Assembly: GCA_944390835.1 (NCBI GenBank)
Contig: CALXQT010000023.1
Span: 1-34,190, forward strand
From: an uncultured Alphaproteobacteria bacterium
GTDB lineage: Bacteria > Pseudomonadota > Alphaproteobacteria > Rs-D84
Reading direction: 5' to 3'
DNA length: 34,190 nucleotides
The stretch's first letter is position 1; each line of letters opens with the position of its first letter. A program made the position numbers and the translations under genes. Positions 8,153-15,283 of the stretch are shown here, piece after piece. The notes below the pieces were generated by a model, which was not told where the DNA came from, did no database searches, and saw only the letters and a program-made list of their open reading frames with translations.

Positions 8153-10423
8153 CTAAAAATTATATTTAAATTTTATCGTGCCAGTTTGAGAAGTATAATC
8201 TGACCGCAGGTCTAAACCATAATTTACAGAGAACTCCCATTCATTATAAACTGCGGATAAACCTATACCAAACTCTCCCCCGAACAAAGAAAGTTTATCG
8301 CCAGAAATAACATATGGACTGCCACCAGGAATAGTAACTGTAGCAATCGCGTCATCAGAAATGAAATCATACGTTGCAGCTGCATAAATTTCTGGTTTTA
8401 TGTATAGCCGCCCTTCCGTTTCAATTGAAAAAGCATACCGCATTCCAACAACCCCCGTCATATAATTTGTATCTAAACCCTCAACATCTGCGAAACCGTT
8501 TTTATATTCATCTTGAGAAATATGTAAATATCGAACTCCTAACTCAGGTGTTAATCCATTAATAATATTATAACCGGTAATAATCTGCCCACCAAAAGTA
8601 TCTACATCATATTGTGGGTTAAAAATCATTCCAAAAGCTGTCATATTTTCTTCATAATTAGACATCGTATAATCTAACGTTGCCGCCACATACCATTTTG
8701 ATGGTTTATACTGAGCATACAGGAACATAGTATTACTATTAATATCTATTGCACGCGTGTCAGAATCTATATTCGCCTCATTTTTCATATACCCAATACC
8801 AAACGTATATTTTTTAGCGATCAGTGTATCCAAACCAACAGCAACTCCATTTATATCACCTGAAAAAATATCAGAATATTTTGTTCTATTCATCAAACCT
8901 TGTGCCCAAAAACCATATCCAATATTAATATCCCCCCCATTACGTCCAATGCTTCCGCCATTCATTCTGGAAGACGCCAAAGCAAATATCTGATTTTGAA
9001 TTGATACAGCCATAGATTGAGTGACAGGCGCTTCTTCATTTACAAGCTTTGACGATTCGTTTTCAAGATATTCTGTATTACCAGCTAATAATTCGGATTG
9101 TGCTGTTAAAGAAGCGATATTCATCGAATAATCAGAACTATTTGCTAAACCAACCATTACTAATGCGACCTCATATGACACACCTGCATCAGCAACAATT
9201 TCATCTACTGATTTTGTTTTAACAATTATATTCGTCCCTTCTATAGAAAGATTATATATCGATTCGTTATAATCAATATTATTAAGACTTAACGTCGTTC
9301 CAAAATCATATGTTCCAGTTGCACCCAGTGTTAAATCAAATTTTCCATTTTCCCCAACATTGATTGTACCTACATCAATTTTACCGAATGATTCCTCATT
9401 AACGATAGAGGCAGACAATGTTCCATCTAAATTTAATATTCCTTGCTGTAGTGTTGTTGCCCCGATACTTAATGTTGCCCCGTTATCAACATCTAATGTG
9501 CCTGTTCCTGATATTCCCCCACTAATCGTTGTTGTTCCATCTGCTATTATTATTGTTCCATCGTTATAAATATCGTTTGCACTTCCATCCGCAAAGTTAC
9601 TAGAAAAAGAATTTTTACCGTTAAAAGTAATTCTTGCAGTTTTATCATTAAAAATTGCCCCCCCTAAACTTCCGGCACGATTTCCAACAAAAGACGAATC
9701 GGAAATCGATTCGATTATACCAGCATTAGAAATTGCCCCGCCATTTTTTACGTCACCAGTCAAAGCATAATTACTATTAAAAGAAGAAGAACTAATTGTA
9801 CCTATACGACCAAATGTATCATTAAAAACTGCTCCACCATCACTTGCAGTATTACTTATAAAGGCTATAGTTCCAATATTATTTATCATCCCTTGATTAT
9901 TAATTGCCCCACCTTGACCTGTTCCCGCAGAATTTTCAATGAAAGAGGCCTTTGTTATGGTATTAATTACGCCGCCGCCCACACTATCAGTCGAATTAGA
10001 ATTAAAAATTACACCGCCAGAATTACTATGATTACGTTGAAATAACGCAAGAGAAATTTCATTAATGCGTCCTGTATCTGAGTTATAAATTGCACCGCCA
10101 TAACCAGCCGAATTTGCACCAAATACAGAATTCACTTTTGAGCTGACTACTGAAGTAATCCCTTCATTATAAATCACGCCCCCCATGTTTCCGATATTAT
10201 TTTTAAAGGCCGCCGGCCCCGTAACATTAAGAGTACCACTGACAGATACAACTGCGCCATTTAAGGACTCATCTTGATATTCCGTATAATCACCATCTGT
10301 TATATTATAGTTTTCCCCCGCTTTGACAATAATCTGCTCAGAGGCAAACGTAGAAAAAGGAAGAAATAACAAACAAAAAACAACATTTTTTAATAAATTA
10401 TCAGCCATACTATATAGGGACAT
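8153..10423 (-). CDS. Pmp-like autotransporter, beta-helix passenger and beta-barrel
   Basis: 756 aa, type V secretion protein. Signal peptide ends near FASTFA/S-type site at about residue 27. The passenger (about 60-290) repeats GGAI(Y/F)N or GGVI(Y/F)N alternating with F-x2-N motifs, the pattern of right-handed beta-helix proteins such as chlamydial polymorphic membrane proteins. A Thr/Gly-rich region follows (about 290-400), then a helical linker. The C-terminal barrel (about 490-756) has alternating aromatic strands and ends KFKYNF with the terminal Phe typical of outer-membrane barrels. Start 10423 is favoured by AAAAGGAGAAGG six bases upstream, over the internal ATG at 10408. A TATGAT box on the minus strand (10464-10469) may be its -10. 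Role as adhesin or surface antigen is inferred. Confidence 0.9.
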   Translation of the reverse strand: MSLYSMADNLLKNVVFCLLFLPFSTFASEQIIVKAGENYNITDGDYTEYQDESLNGAVVSVSGTLNVTGPAAFKNNIGNMGGVIYNEGITSVVSSKVNSVFGANSAGYGGAIYNSDTGRINEISLALFQRNHSNSGGVIFNSNSTDSVGGGVINTITKASFIENSAGTGQGGAINNQGMINNIGTIAFISNTASDGGAVFNDTFGRIGTISSSSFNSNYALTGDVKNGGAISNAGIIESISDSSFVGNRAGSLGGAIFNDKTARITFNGKNSFSSNFADGSANDIYNDGTIIIADGTTTISGGISGTGTLDVDNGATLSIGATTLQQGILNLDGTLSASIVNEESFGKIDVGTINVGENGKFDLTLGATGTYDFGTTLSLNNIDYNESIYNLSIEGTNIIVKTKSVDEIVADAGVSYEVALVMVGLANSSDYSMNIASLTAQSELLAGNTEYLENESSKLVNEEAPVTQSMAVSIQNQIFALASSRMNGGSIGRNGGDINIGYGFWAQGLMNRTKYSDIFSGDINGVAVGLDTLIAKKYTFGIGYMKNEANIDSDTRAIDINSNTMFLYAQYKPSKWYVAATLDYTMSNYEENMTAFGMIFNPQYDVDTFGGQIITGYNIINGLTPELGVRYLHISQDEYKNGFADVEGLDTNYMTGVVGMRYAFSIETEGRLYIKPEIYAAATYDFISDDAIATVTIPGGSPYVISGDKLSLFGGEFGIGLSAVYNEWEFSVNYGLDLRSDYTSQTGTIKFKYNF

Positions 10424-10521
10424 ACCTTCTCCTTTTTATAATAACTCCTGTTAATGAAGCGTATCATAGCAAGAAGAATATTCAATAAAAATAGTTGTTT
10501 TTTCTTAAGTATTAAAATGCT

Positions 10522-10565
10522 TATCGTATAAAAAATAATTGCAAAAGCGCAAATCGCAATATATA
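10522..10565 (+). repeat. 44-bp direct repeat, left copy
   Basis: Identical over all 44 bases to 11893-11936. It lies 99 bp upstream of the divergent autotransporter start. It keeps the TTGCAA box, but its -10 is TATATA where the right copy reads TATAAT. The repeats bracket a two-gene cassette. Confidence 0.9.
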
Positions 10566-10656
10566 TACCCTTTTAATATAAATTTAGTTTACATAACCAA
10601 ATTATTTTAATTTATAAAAACTTCATTTTGATTATTATATTGAAATGCGTTTTTTT

Positions 10657-10815
10657 TATGATAGCATGGTTCCTTGTCTAATCGTTCAGTGTTTCTGTAG
10701 CAAAACATCAAGCTTGTTTATGGGCTGATTAAGGTTACTTTCTTGGTTCTGAACAAAGATTAAAAATATAGTTGAATATAAATAAAACTTTATTTTATAT
10801 CGCCAGTTCTGCGAT
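10657..10815 (+). ncRNA. Candidate structured leader or small RNA upstream of the cassette
   Basis: A TATGAT box at 10657-10662 would start transcription near 10669. TAATC-GTTCAG (10679-10689) pairs with CTGAAC-AAA-GATTA (10749-10762), an 11-bp stem with one 3-base bulge. It closes over a small TGTTT/AAACA hairpin (10690-10707) and a further paired region. An AT-rich imperfect hairpin (about 10773-10798) and a 5-bp ATCGC/GCGAT hairpin (10799-10815) follow before the ribosome site of the 178-aa gene. No known RNA family is recognised. It could be a regulatory leader or an independent RNA. No -35 box is convincing. The rest of the 415-bp gap (10424-10838) holds the left repeat and nothing else I can name. 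Confidence 0.35.
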
Positions 10816-10838
10816 TAATTTACAAAAAGGTAAAACAA

Positions 10839-11375
10839 ATGAATGATTCAACAAATAGTTTCTCGTTCTCATCAGATTTTAGAATAGATATATTATGTGT
10901 TGACGATAAAGATTGCATAGATATAGAATATCCTGCGTGTGATATATCAAAACCTGATTGGTTTCAAAATAACGGAGAAGGGTTTATTCTTGTCGGGAAA
11001 AAAGAAGAAGAAACATTTACAATCAAAGTCCATAAAAAATGTAAGCTACGTATAAGTTTTAGAAGTCCTGATGTCAGAATACAGAAAACACGAGTACCTT
11101 TACAAGTTGTTTATAAATCTATCACTGTTGACGGTAAAAAATTAAATACCACCCCTATCATTTGTTGGCACGATGTACCATATATCTACAATTTAGATTG
11201 TGACAAACCTGGTAATATTGTTATAGAAATTGTACAAGAGCCATATACTTATACAAAACAAGAATTTATAAATGCATTATTATCTGTTAATTCTAAATAT
11301 ATAGAAGACAGAGTAGATGAGTTTTTCTCTGATTTAAAATTCCAACTCCAAATGAATAAGATAGAAAATTTCTGA
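10839..11375 (+). CDS. Putative surface-polysaccharide accessory protein
   Basis: 178 aa, no signal peptide. I recognise only a resemblance, from memory, to a beta-sandwich-like region that accompanies some capsule or LPS glycosyltransferases of gut bacteria. The pattern is K-L-x-I-x-F-R-x2-D-V-R ... R-V-P ... V-Y-K-S-I-T-V-D-G-K ... CWHD-x-PY (about residues 65-120). The last 40 residues are helical and charged. The ribosome site AAAAAGG lies eight bases before ATG. It is one of few genes here ending in TGA. It is followed after 15 bp by the acetyltransferase gene. Both sit between perfect 44-bp direct repeats, and base composition is very AT-rich, suggesting acquisition. Function as a glycan-modification partner is inferred from the neighbour. 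Confidence 0.75.
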   Translation: MNDSTNSFSFSSDFRIDILCVDDKDCIDIEYPACDISKPDWFQNNGEGFILVGKKEEETFTIKVHKKCKLRISFRSPDVRIQKTRVPLQVVYKSITVDGKKLNTTPIICWHDVPYIYNLDCDKPGNIVIEIVQEPYTYTKQEFINALLSVNSKYIEDRVDEFFSDLKFQLQMNKIENF

Positions 11376-11390
11376 AGATTTCGCACAGAA

Positions 11391-11873
11391 ATGCTAAAAC
11401 TAGATCCAACTAGAAAACAAGAAGCAATAAATAAATATTATGACTTCTTAAATAAGAAAGGCTCTTGGATTTCTCATGGTGCAAAAATTCTTTCAGAACC
11501 AATTTTTCCACATGGACTATCTGGAATATTCATTTCTGGGGGTGCTACAATAGGAAGAAATTGCGTTATATTTCAACAGGTTACTATTGGCTCTAATACT
11601 CTATCCGACTCATCATCTCAAGGTGCTCCAACAATAGGAGATAATGTCTATATTGGTGCTGGTGCAAAAATTATAGGAAAAGTTACTGTTGGTAATAATG
11701 TTAGAATTGGTGCAAATGCAGTGGTTGTAACGGATGTTCCCGATAATTCTGTTGTTGTAATGAATAAGCCGCGTATAATACGAAAGGAAAATATGGATAA
11801 TAAGTTTTACAATATTGTTAATGGTGTCTACGGTTATCATATTGACGGGAAGTTTTTTCCTGTAGATAAATAA
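11391..11873 (+). CDS. Hexapeptide-repeat O-acetyltransferase, serine acetyltransferase-like
   Basis: 160 aa. A left-handed beta-helix acetyltransferase expected to use acetyl-CoA. Hexapeptide repeats run from about residue 46 to 125: ISGGATIGRN, VIFQQVTIG, GAPTIGDNVYIGAGAKI, VTVGNNVRIGANAVV. They are followed by the closing loop DVPDNSVVVMNKPRII. This is the arrangement of CysE-like enzymes, but at 160 aa it lacks the N-terminal helical domain of true CysE (about 260 aa). A sugar O-acetyltransferase of polysaccharide biosynthesis is therefore more likely than a cysteine-pathway enzyme. Candidate catalytic His are H29 and H41 (FPHGLSG). It is in an operon with the upstream 178-aa gene. No clear ribosome site is seen (CACAGAA before ATG), suggesting translational coupling. 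Confidence 0.88.
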   Translation: MLKLDPTRKQEAINKYYDFLNKKGSWISHGAKILSEPIFPHGLSGIFISGGATIGRNCVIFQQVTIGSNTLSDSSSQGAPTIGDNVYIGAGAKIIGKVTVGNNVRIGANAVVVTDVPDNSVVVMNKPRIIRKENMDNKFYNIVNGVYGYHIDGKFFPVDK

Positions 11874-11892
11874 CTTATATAAAAGCCTCTTA

Positions 11893-11936
11893 TATCGTAT
11901 AAAAAATAATTGCAAAAGCGCAAATCGCAATATATA
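11893..11936 (+). repeat. 44-bp direct repeat, right copy, containing the tRNA-Gln promoter
   Basis: Perfect copy of 10522-10565, displaced by 1371 bp. It carries the -35 box and most of the -10 box of the tRNA-Gln promoter. That suggests the original locus was this promoter and the left copy is a duplication linked to arrival of the cassette. Confidence 0.9.
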
Positions 11937-11938
11937 AT
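11910..11938 (+). promoter_or_regulatory. Promoter of tRNA-Gln
   Basis: TTGCAA (11910-11915), 17-bp spacer, TATAAT (11933-11938). The predicted start near 11945 is five bases before the mature tRNA. Confidence 0.75.
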
Positions 11939-11949
11939 GGGGCGCACAT

Positions 11950-12023
11950 TGGGGCATAGTTTAATGGTAGAACTCCGGACTCTGACTCCGTCAGTGTTGG
12001 TTCGAATCCAGCTGCCCCAACCA
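11950..12023 (+). tRNA. tRNA-Gln (anticodon CTG), CCA encoded
   Basis: Acceptor TGGGGCA (11950-11956) pairs with TGCCCCA (12013-12019). The D loop carries GG, the anticodon loop reads CTCTGAC (anticodon CTG), and the T loop is TTCGAAT with a GTTGG/CCAGC stem. CCA is encoded at 12021-12023. The outermost anticodon-stem pair looks mismatched (C with T), the only oddity. It is directly preceded by a sigma70-type promoter and followed by a terminator. Confidence 0.93.
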
Positions 12024-12030
12024 AAAATTT

Positions 12031-12060
12031 AATCGCCATTATGGCGATTTTAATTTTTTT
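12031..12060 (+). terminator. Terminator of tRNA-Gln
   Basis: AATCGCCA (12031-12038) pairs with TGGCGATT (12042-12049) around TTA, followed by TTAATTTTTTT. Confidence 0.85.
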
Positions 12061-12130
12061 ATATCATTCAAGCACAAGCAAATGTAAAGCGTCACAAATG
12101 TCCCATATAATAAATTATGAATTAATAAAC

Positions 12131-12159
12131 TTGCACTAAATATTGTACCATAGTATAAT
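12131..12159 (+). promoter_or_regulatory. Promoter of the lipoprotein-SIMPL operon
   Basis: TTGCAC (12131-12136), 17-bp spacer, TATAAT (12154-12159). The predicted leader to the ATG at 12208 is about 42 nt and holds no clear Shine-Dalgarno. Confidence 0.7.
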
Positions 12160-12207
12160 GAATATGATAAACACTTATCTATCAATTTCTATCATTAGAT
12201 TTTAATT

Positions 12208-13287
12208 ATGAAAAAACGTTTTTTAATATTATCACTTTCATTCCTAACTGCATGTGGTGGCGGTTCTGGTGGTGGCGATTACACTAAACCAGGGGAAATA
12301 CTTACACCGGAACAACGCTTAGCTGCAGAAAGTAACGCTTATATAACTGGTATGAAATCACATATCATTGTGGGGGGAGATGACGAAACAGTTAACCCGA
12401 ACATACGTGCCACAACCTCTGGTGGTCACGGTAACGGAAAATTGTATGATCTGGAAAATGTTATATTTCAATCCGCAGATAAAGAGTTCAGTACCCCAGA
12501 CGAAGATTTTACAATGACATTTATCACAGATGAAAATGGCAAGATCATCGCTGTCAAATCTATGGATGATGGAAGCGTTGATGTTTTTGAGCGTCATGAT
12601 GACAAAAGCAACCGTTTTGACAGTCCAACAGAAGAAATTCATGCACGTGTAAACCTGATTGGCAAACAATTAGGGCTTTCATATTCTGATTTTGGTTTTG
12701 TACAAGTATACGAAGACTCAGCCCCTGATAACCATATGTTCATAATGCCGATTGCTGGTGGTTATCAAGAGAAGTTGGTTAAAGCCGAGGAATTAACACA
12801 AGATGCAACATTTCATGGCATTGCAGTCGGATCCGTTGGCGAAGCCAACTCTACCATAGAAGGCGAACGTCTTGATCTGTATGACAGCAATGCGGAATTA
12901 GTGTTTAACAAAGATACAGGAACAGAAACACTGACTGCTGATTTTACAGGTAAAAGCCATCAAAATGACCCTTGGTATAAGATTGTTGCAACGCGCTATG
13001 ATGATGGAAATGCACAAATTGTATTTACAGACGGAACAAACATTGAAAACGAACGTTTTATGTTACGTAAAGATGGTCAAACAGTTGAAAATTTTGATTC
13101 TGGGAAAGTTATAAATGACAGCTCTGAACATAGGCTAAGCGTCAATTTTGAATATTTTGGAGATAACAAAACAGCCCAGGAATCAACCGGAATTATCTAT
13201 TTTCAACAGTCCGAAACACAAGATCCATCACAAGACCCTAATAGGGTTGAATTTTACATGGGCTTTGGAGGAGTAGTAAAGAAATAA
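12208..13287 (+). CDS. Outer-membrane lipoprotein of unknown function
   Basis: 359 aa. Signal peptide with lipobox LTAC, lipidated Cys at residue 16, then a Gly/Ser-rich tether (GGGSGGG). With Gly after the Cys, outer-membrane sorting is likely. The body is rich in short beta-strands and acidic loops. LTADFTGKS near residue 250 and a Gly-rich FYMGFGG ending recall the beta-barrel domains of TbpB or Slam-dependent surface lipoproteins. That resemblance is weak, and no partner receptor gene is nearby. Fifteen bases downstream is the SIMPL-domain gene, probably the same operon. Promoter at 12131-12159. Confidence 0.88.
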   Translation: MKKRFLILSLSFLTACGGGSGGGDYTKPGEILTPEQRLAAESNAYITGMKSHIIVGGDDETVNPNIRATTSGGHGNGKLYDLENVIFQSADKEFSTPDEDFTMTFITDENGKIIAVKSMDDGSVDVFERHDDKSNRFDSPTEEIHARVNLIGKQLGLSYSDFGFVQVYEDSAPDNHMFIMPIAGGYQEKLVKAEELTQDATFHGIAVGSVGEANSTIEGERLDLYDSNAELVFNKDTGTETLTADFTGKSHQNDPWYKIVATRYDDGNAQIVFTDGTNIENERFMLRKDGQTVENFDSGKVINDSSEHRLSVNFEYFGDNKTAQESTGIIYFQQSETQDPSQDPNRVEFYMGFGGVVKK

Positions 13288-13302
13288 AAAAGAGAATTAA
13301 AT

Positions 13303-14025
13303 ATGATTGATAAAAAACTAAAAAGCATAATTATAATTGCATTAGCATTTATATTGGCTGGTTTTTTCCCAGGATATTTTTATTACACTTCACATATTAA
13401 TAACAGAACTGTTACGGTAAAAGGCTTAGCGGAAATGGATGTAAAAGCCGACCTAGCCTTTTGGAAAATAAAATTCAAAACAACAGGCAGTGACCTTTTT
13501 GCGGCCCAACAAAAGCTGAATACTGATTTGAACCTGATTACTAATTTTCTTAAAGAACAAGGTTTTACCGACGCAGAATTTTCAGTTGATCGAATCAATA
13601 CAAATGATTTAATGACGGATCCATATCGTTCTTCTCAACCAATTGATTCTAGATATATATTAGATCAAACAATTACTGTGCGTACGCAAAATGTAGACTT
13701 GGTAGAATCCACTTTAAGTAAAATTGGTTCACTGGTTGCACAGGGGGTAATTTTTGATAATCAAAGTTATATGTCACCTGTTTCTTATTTATTTACAGGC
13801 TTAAATGAAATAAAACCGGCAATGCTAGAAGAGGCAACGAAAAACGCAAGATTAGCAGCAGAACAATTTGCAGAAAGTTCTGACAGTAAAGTTGGAAACA
13901 TAAAAACAGCGAATCAAGGTGTCTTTTCTGTGTTACCTCGCGAACAACTTCCTGGTACAAATGAAAGTGAACAAATAAATAAAACAGTCCGAGTTGTTTC
14001 AACTATTGTTTATTATCTAAATTAA
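13303..14025 (+). CDS. SIMPL-domain (DUF541) periplasmic protein
   Basis: 240 aa. One N-terminal membrane anchor (about residues 8-28), then a SIMPL/DUF541 domain. The domain starts with RTVTVKGLAEMDVKADLAFW, passes LN-x2-L-x2-I-x-NFLK-x-QGF and the ILDQTITVRTQNVDLV strand, and ends with EEATKNARLAAEQFA. Family members are periplasmic or envelope proteins linked to stress in some bacteria; no catalytic role is established. The ribosome site AAGAGAA precedes ATG. It is co-transcribed with the upstream lipoprotein and ends at a strong terminator. Confidence 0.93.
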   Translation: MIDKKLKSIIIIALAFILAGFFPGYFYYTSHINNRTVTVKGLAEMDVKADLAFWKIKFKTTGSDLFAAQQKLNTDLNLITNFLKEQGFTDAEFSVDRINTNDLMTDPYRSSQPIDSRYILDQTITVRTQNVDLVESTLSKIGSLVAQGVIFDNQSYMSPVSYLFTGLNEIKPAMLEEATKNARLAAEQFAESSDSKVGNIKTANQGVFSVLPREQLPGTNESEQINKTVRVVSTIVYYLN

Positions 14026-14028
14026 AAG

Positions 14029-14052
14029 ACCGCCAAAGGCGGTTTTTTATTT
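14029..14052 (+). terminator. Terminator of the lipoprotein-SIMPL operon
   Basis: ACCGCC (14029-14034) and GGCGGT (14038-14043) around AAA, then TTTTTATTT. Confidence 0.88.
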
Positions 14053-14116
14053 ACATCATTTTTGACAGACATCTTTCCTGTAGAATTATTTTTACGGTTT
14101 TATAATAATAACATAC

Positions 14117-15205
14117 ATGGAAGGGAGAAAATTATTTTCTGCGCTGGCTATAATACTTAGCACACTTTGCGCAAACGGGGCTAATGCCTGTACAGGTATT
14201 ACCCTGAAATCTAAAGATAACGGTGTCGTTACAGCTCGCACAATTGAATGGGGCGAATCGGCGATGGAAAATTTGTACACAATTGTTCCACGCGGATACA
14301 TCCAGCAATCTATGTTACCAAACGGTGAAACTGGTGGTATGACGTTTTCAAGTATGTACGGATATGTTGGCCTAGCAGTTGTAGAACCTGGCTGGGTAGT
14401 TGACGGCATGAACGAGGCTGGATTATCTGCGGGATTATTTTATTTTCCAGGATACGGTCAATACCCGGAATATAATCCAGAATATAAATCAAATACAATA
14501 TCCGACTTCCAATTAGTATCTTGGATTTTATCTAGATTTTCAACTGTCGATCAGGTTAAAGCAGCAATAAAAAACATACGTGTAACCAGCATAGACCCGC
14601 GTGCCTCTACTGCCCATTGGCGAGTAACTGAACCATCTGGGAAACAAATAATAATTGAATTCGTTAACGGTAAAGCCAATGTATATGATAGTGAACTGGG
14701 GGTATTAACCAATTCCCCAGAATACCCATGGCAATTAAAAAATCTTAATAATTATGTAAACCTTGCTCCGGGTACCGCAGGCCCAATAACATTTGGCAAT
14801 ATAAAACTAGCCGCTTTTGGTGCCGGTTCTGGGTTACTTGGTCTGCCTGGGGACTTTACCCCACCGTCACGCTTTGTACGTGCATCTTTCTTGCAAACAT
14901 ATTCCATTGAACAAGAAACTTCTTACGATTCGGTTTTACAAGCTTTTCATATTCTAAATAATTTTGACGTGCCTTTGGGAACAGAATTTCCTGTTGGTAA
15001 AGCACCTGTTAATATGCCTTCTGCTACACAGTGGACAATCGCGACGGACACACATGACAGAATTGTATATTACCACACAATGTATAACCGTACATTACGT
15101 TCAATAGATTTGAATAAAATAGATTTTTCAACTATCTCATTTCAATCTTATCCTCTGGACGAAACAAAAACAGAAACGATTATTCCGGCACGAATAACCA
15201 TGTAA
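14117..15205 (+). CDS. Choloylglycine hydrolase / penicillin V acylase-type amidase (exported)
   Basis: 362 aa Ntn-hydrolase that cleaves linear amides: conjugated bile salts, penicillin V or N-acyl homoserine lactones, depending on the member. Signal peptide 1-24 ends GANA, and the next residue is Cys25, so removal by signal peptidase would itself expose the N-terminal nucleophile. Other active-site positions are visible: R41 in ARTIEWG, E44 where bile salt hydrolases have Asp, N199 in VLTNSPEYPW, and the SRFVR motif (252-255). The ARTxEWG form is typical, from memory, of Gram-negative penicillin V acylase-like members, most of them periplasmic. A perfect TTGACA (14062-14067) lies upstream, without a clean -10. 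No Shine-Dalgarno precedes ATG 14117. It stands alone after a terminator. Substrate cannot be told from sequence. Confidence 0.93.
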   Translation: MEGRKLFSALAIILSTLCANGANACTGITLKSKDNGVVTARTIEWGESAMENLYTIVPRGYIQQSMLPNGETGGMTFSSMYGYVGLAVVEPGWVVDGMNEAGLSAGLFYFPGYGQYPEYNPEYKSNTISDFQLVSWILSRFSTVDQVKAAIKNIRVTSIDPRASTAHWRVTEPSGKQIIIEFVNGKANVYDSELGVLTNSPEYPWQLKNLNNYVNLAPGTAGPITFGNIKLAAFGAGSGLLGLPGDFTPPSRFVRASFLQTYSIEQETSYDSVLQAFHILNNFDVPLGTEFPVGKAPVNMPSATQWTIATDTHDRIVYYHTMYNRTLRSIDLNKIDFSTISFQSYPLDETKTETIIPARITM

Positions 15206-15283
15206 TAAAAAATATTACGGGCTTTTAAAAATAAAGGTGTATAATACTCTTTGAATTTATATAAATTTAAAGGAGTAATTGTC

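Noticed and set aside
11391-11873. True cysE of cysteine biosynthesis
   Set aside because: Too short, lacks the N-terminal helical domain and sits with a polysaccharide-type gene.
10522-11936. Insertion sequence or retron between the direct repeats
   Set aside because: There is no transposase, integrase or reverse transcriptase gene, and no terminal inverted repeats. Only the repeats and two metabolic-type genes are seen.
15251-15283. TTG start 33 bases upstream for the DUF1015 gene
   Set aside because: AAAGGAG is placed for the ATG at 15284, where the conserved family N-terminus begins.
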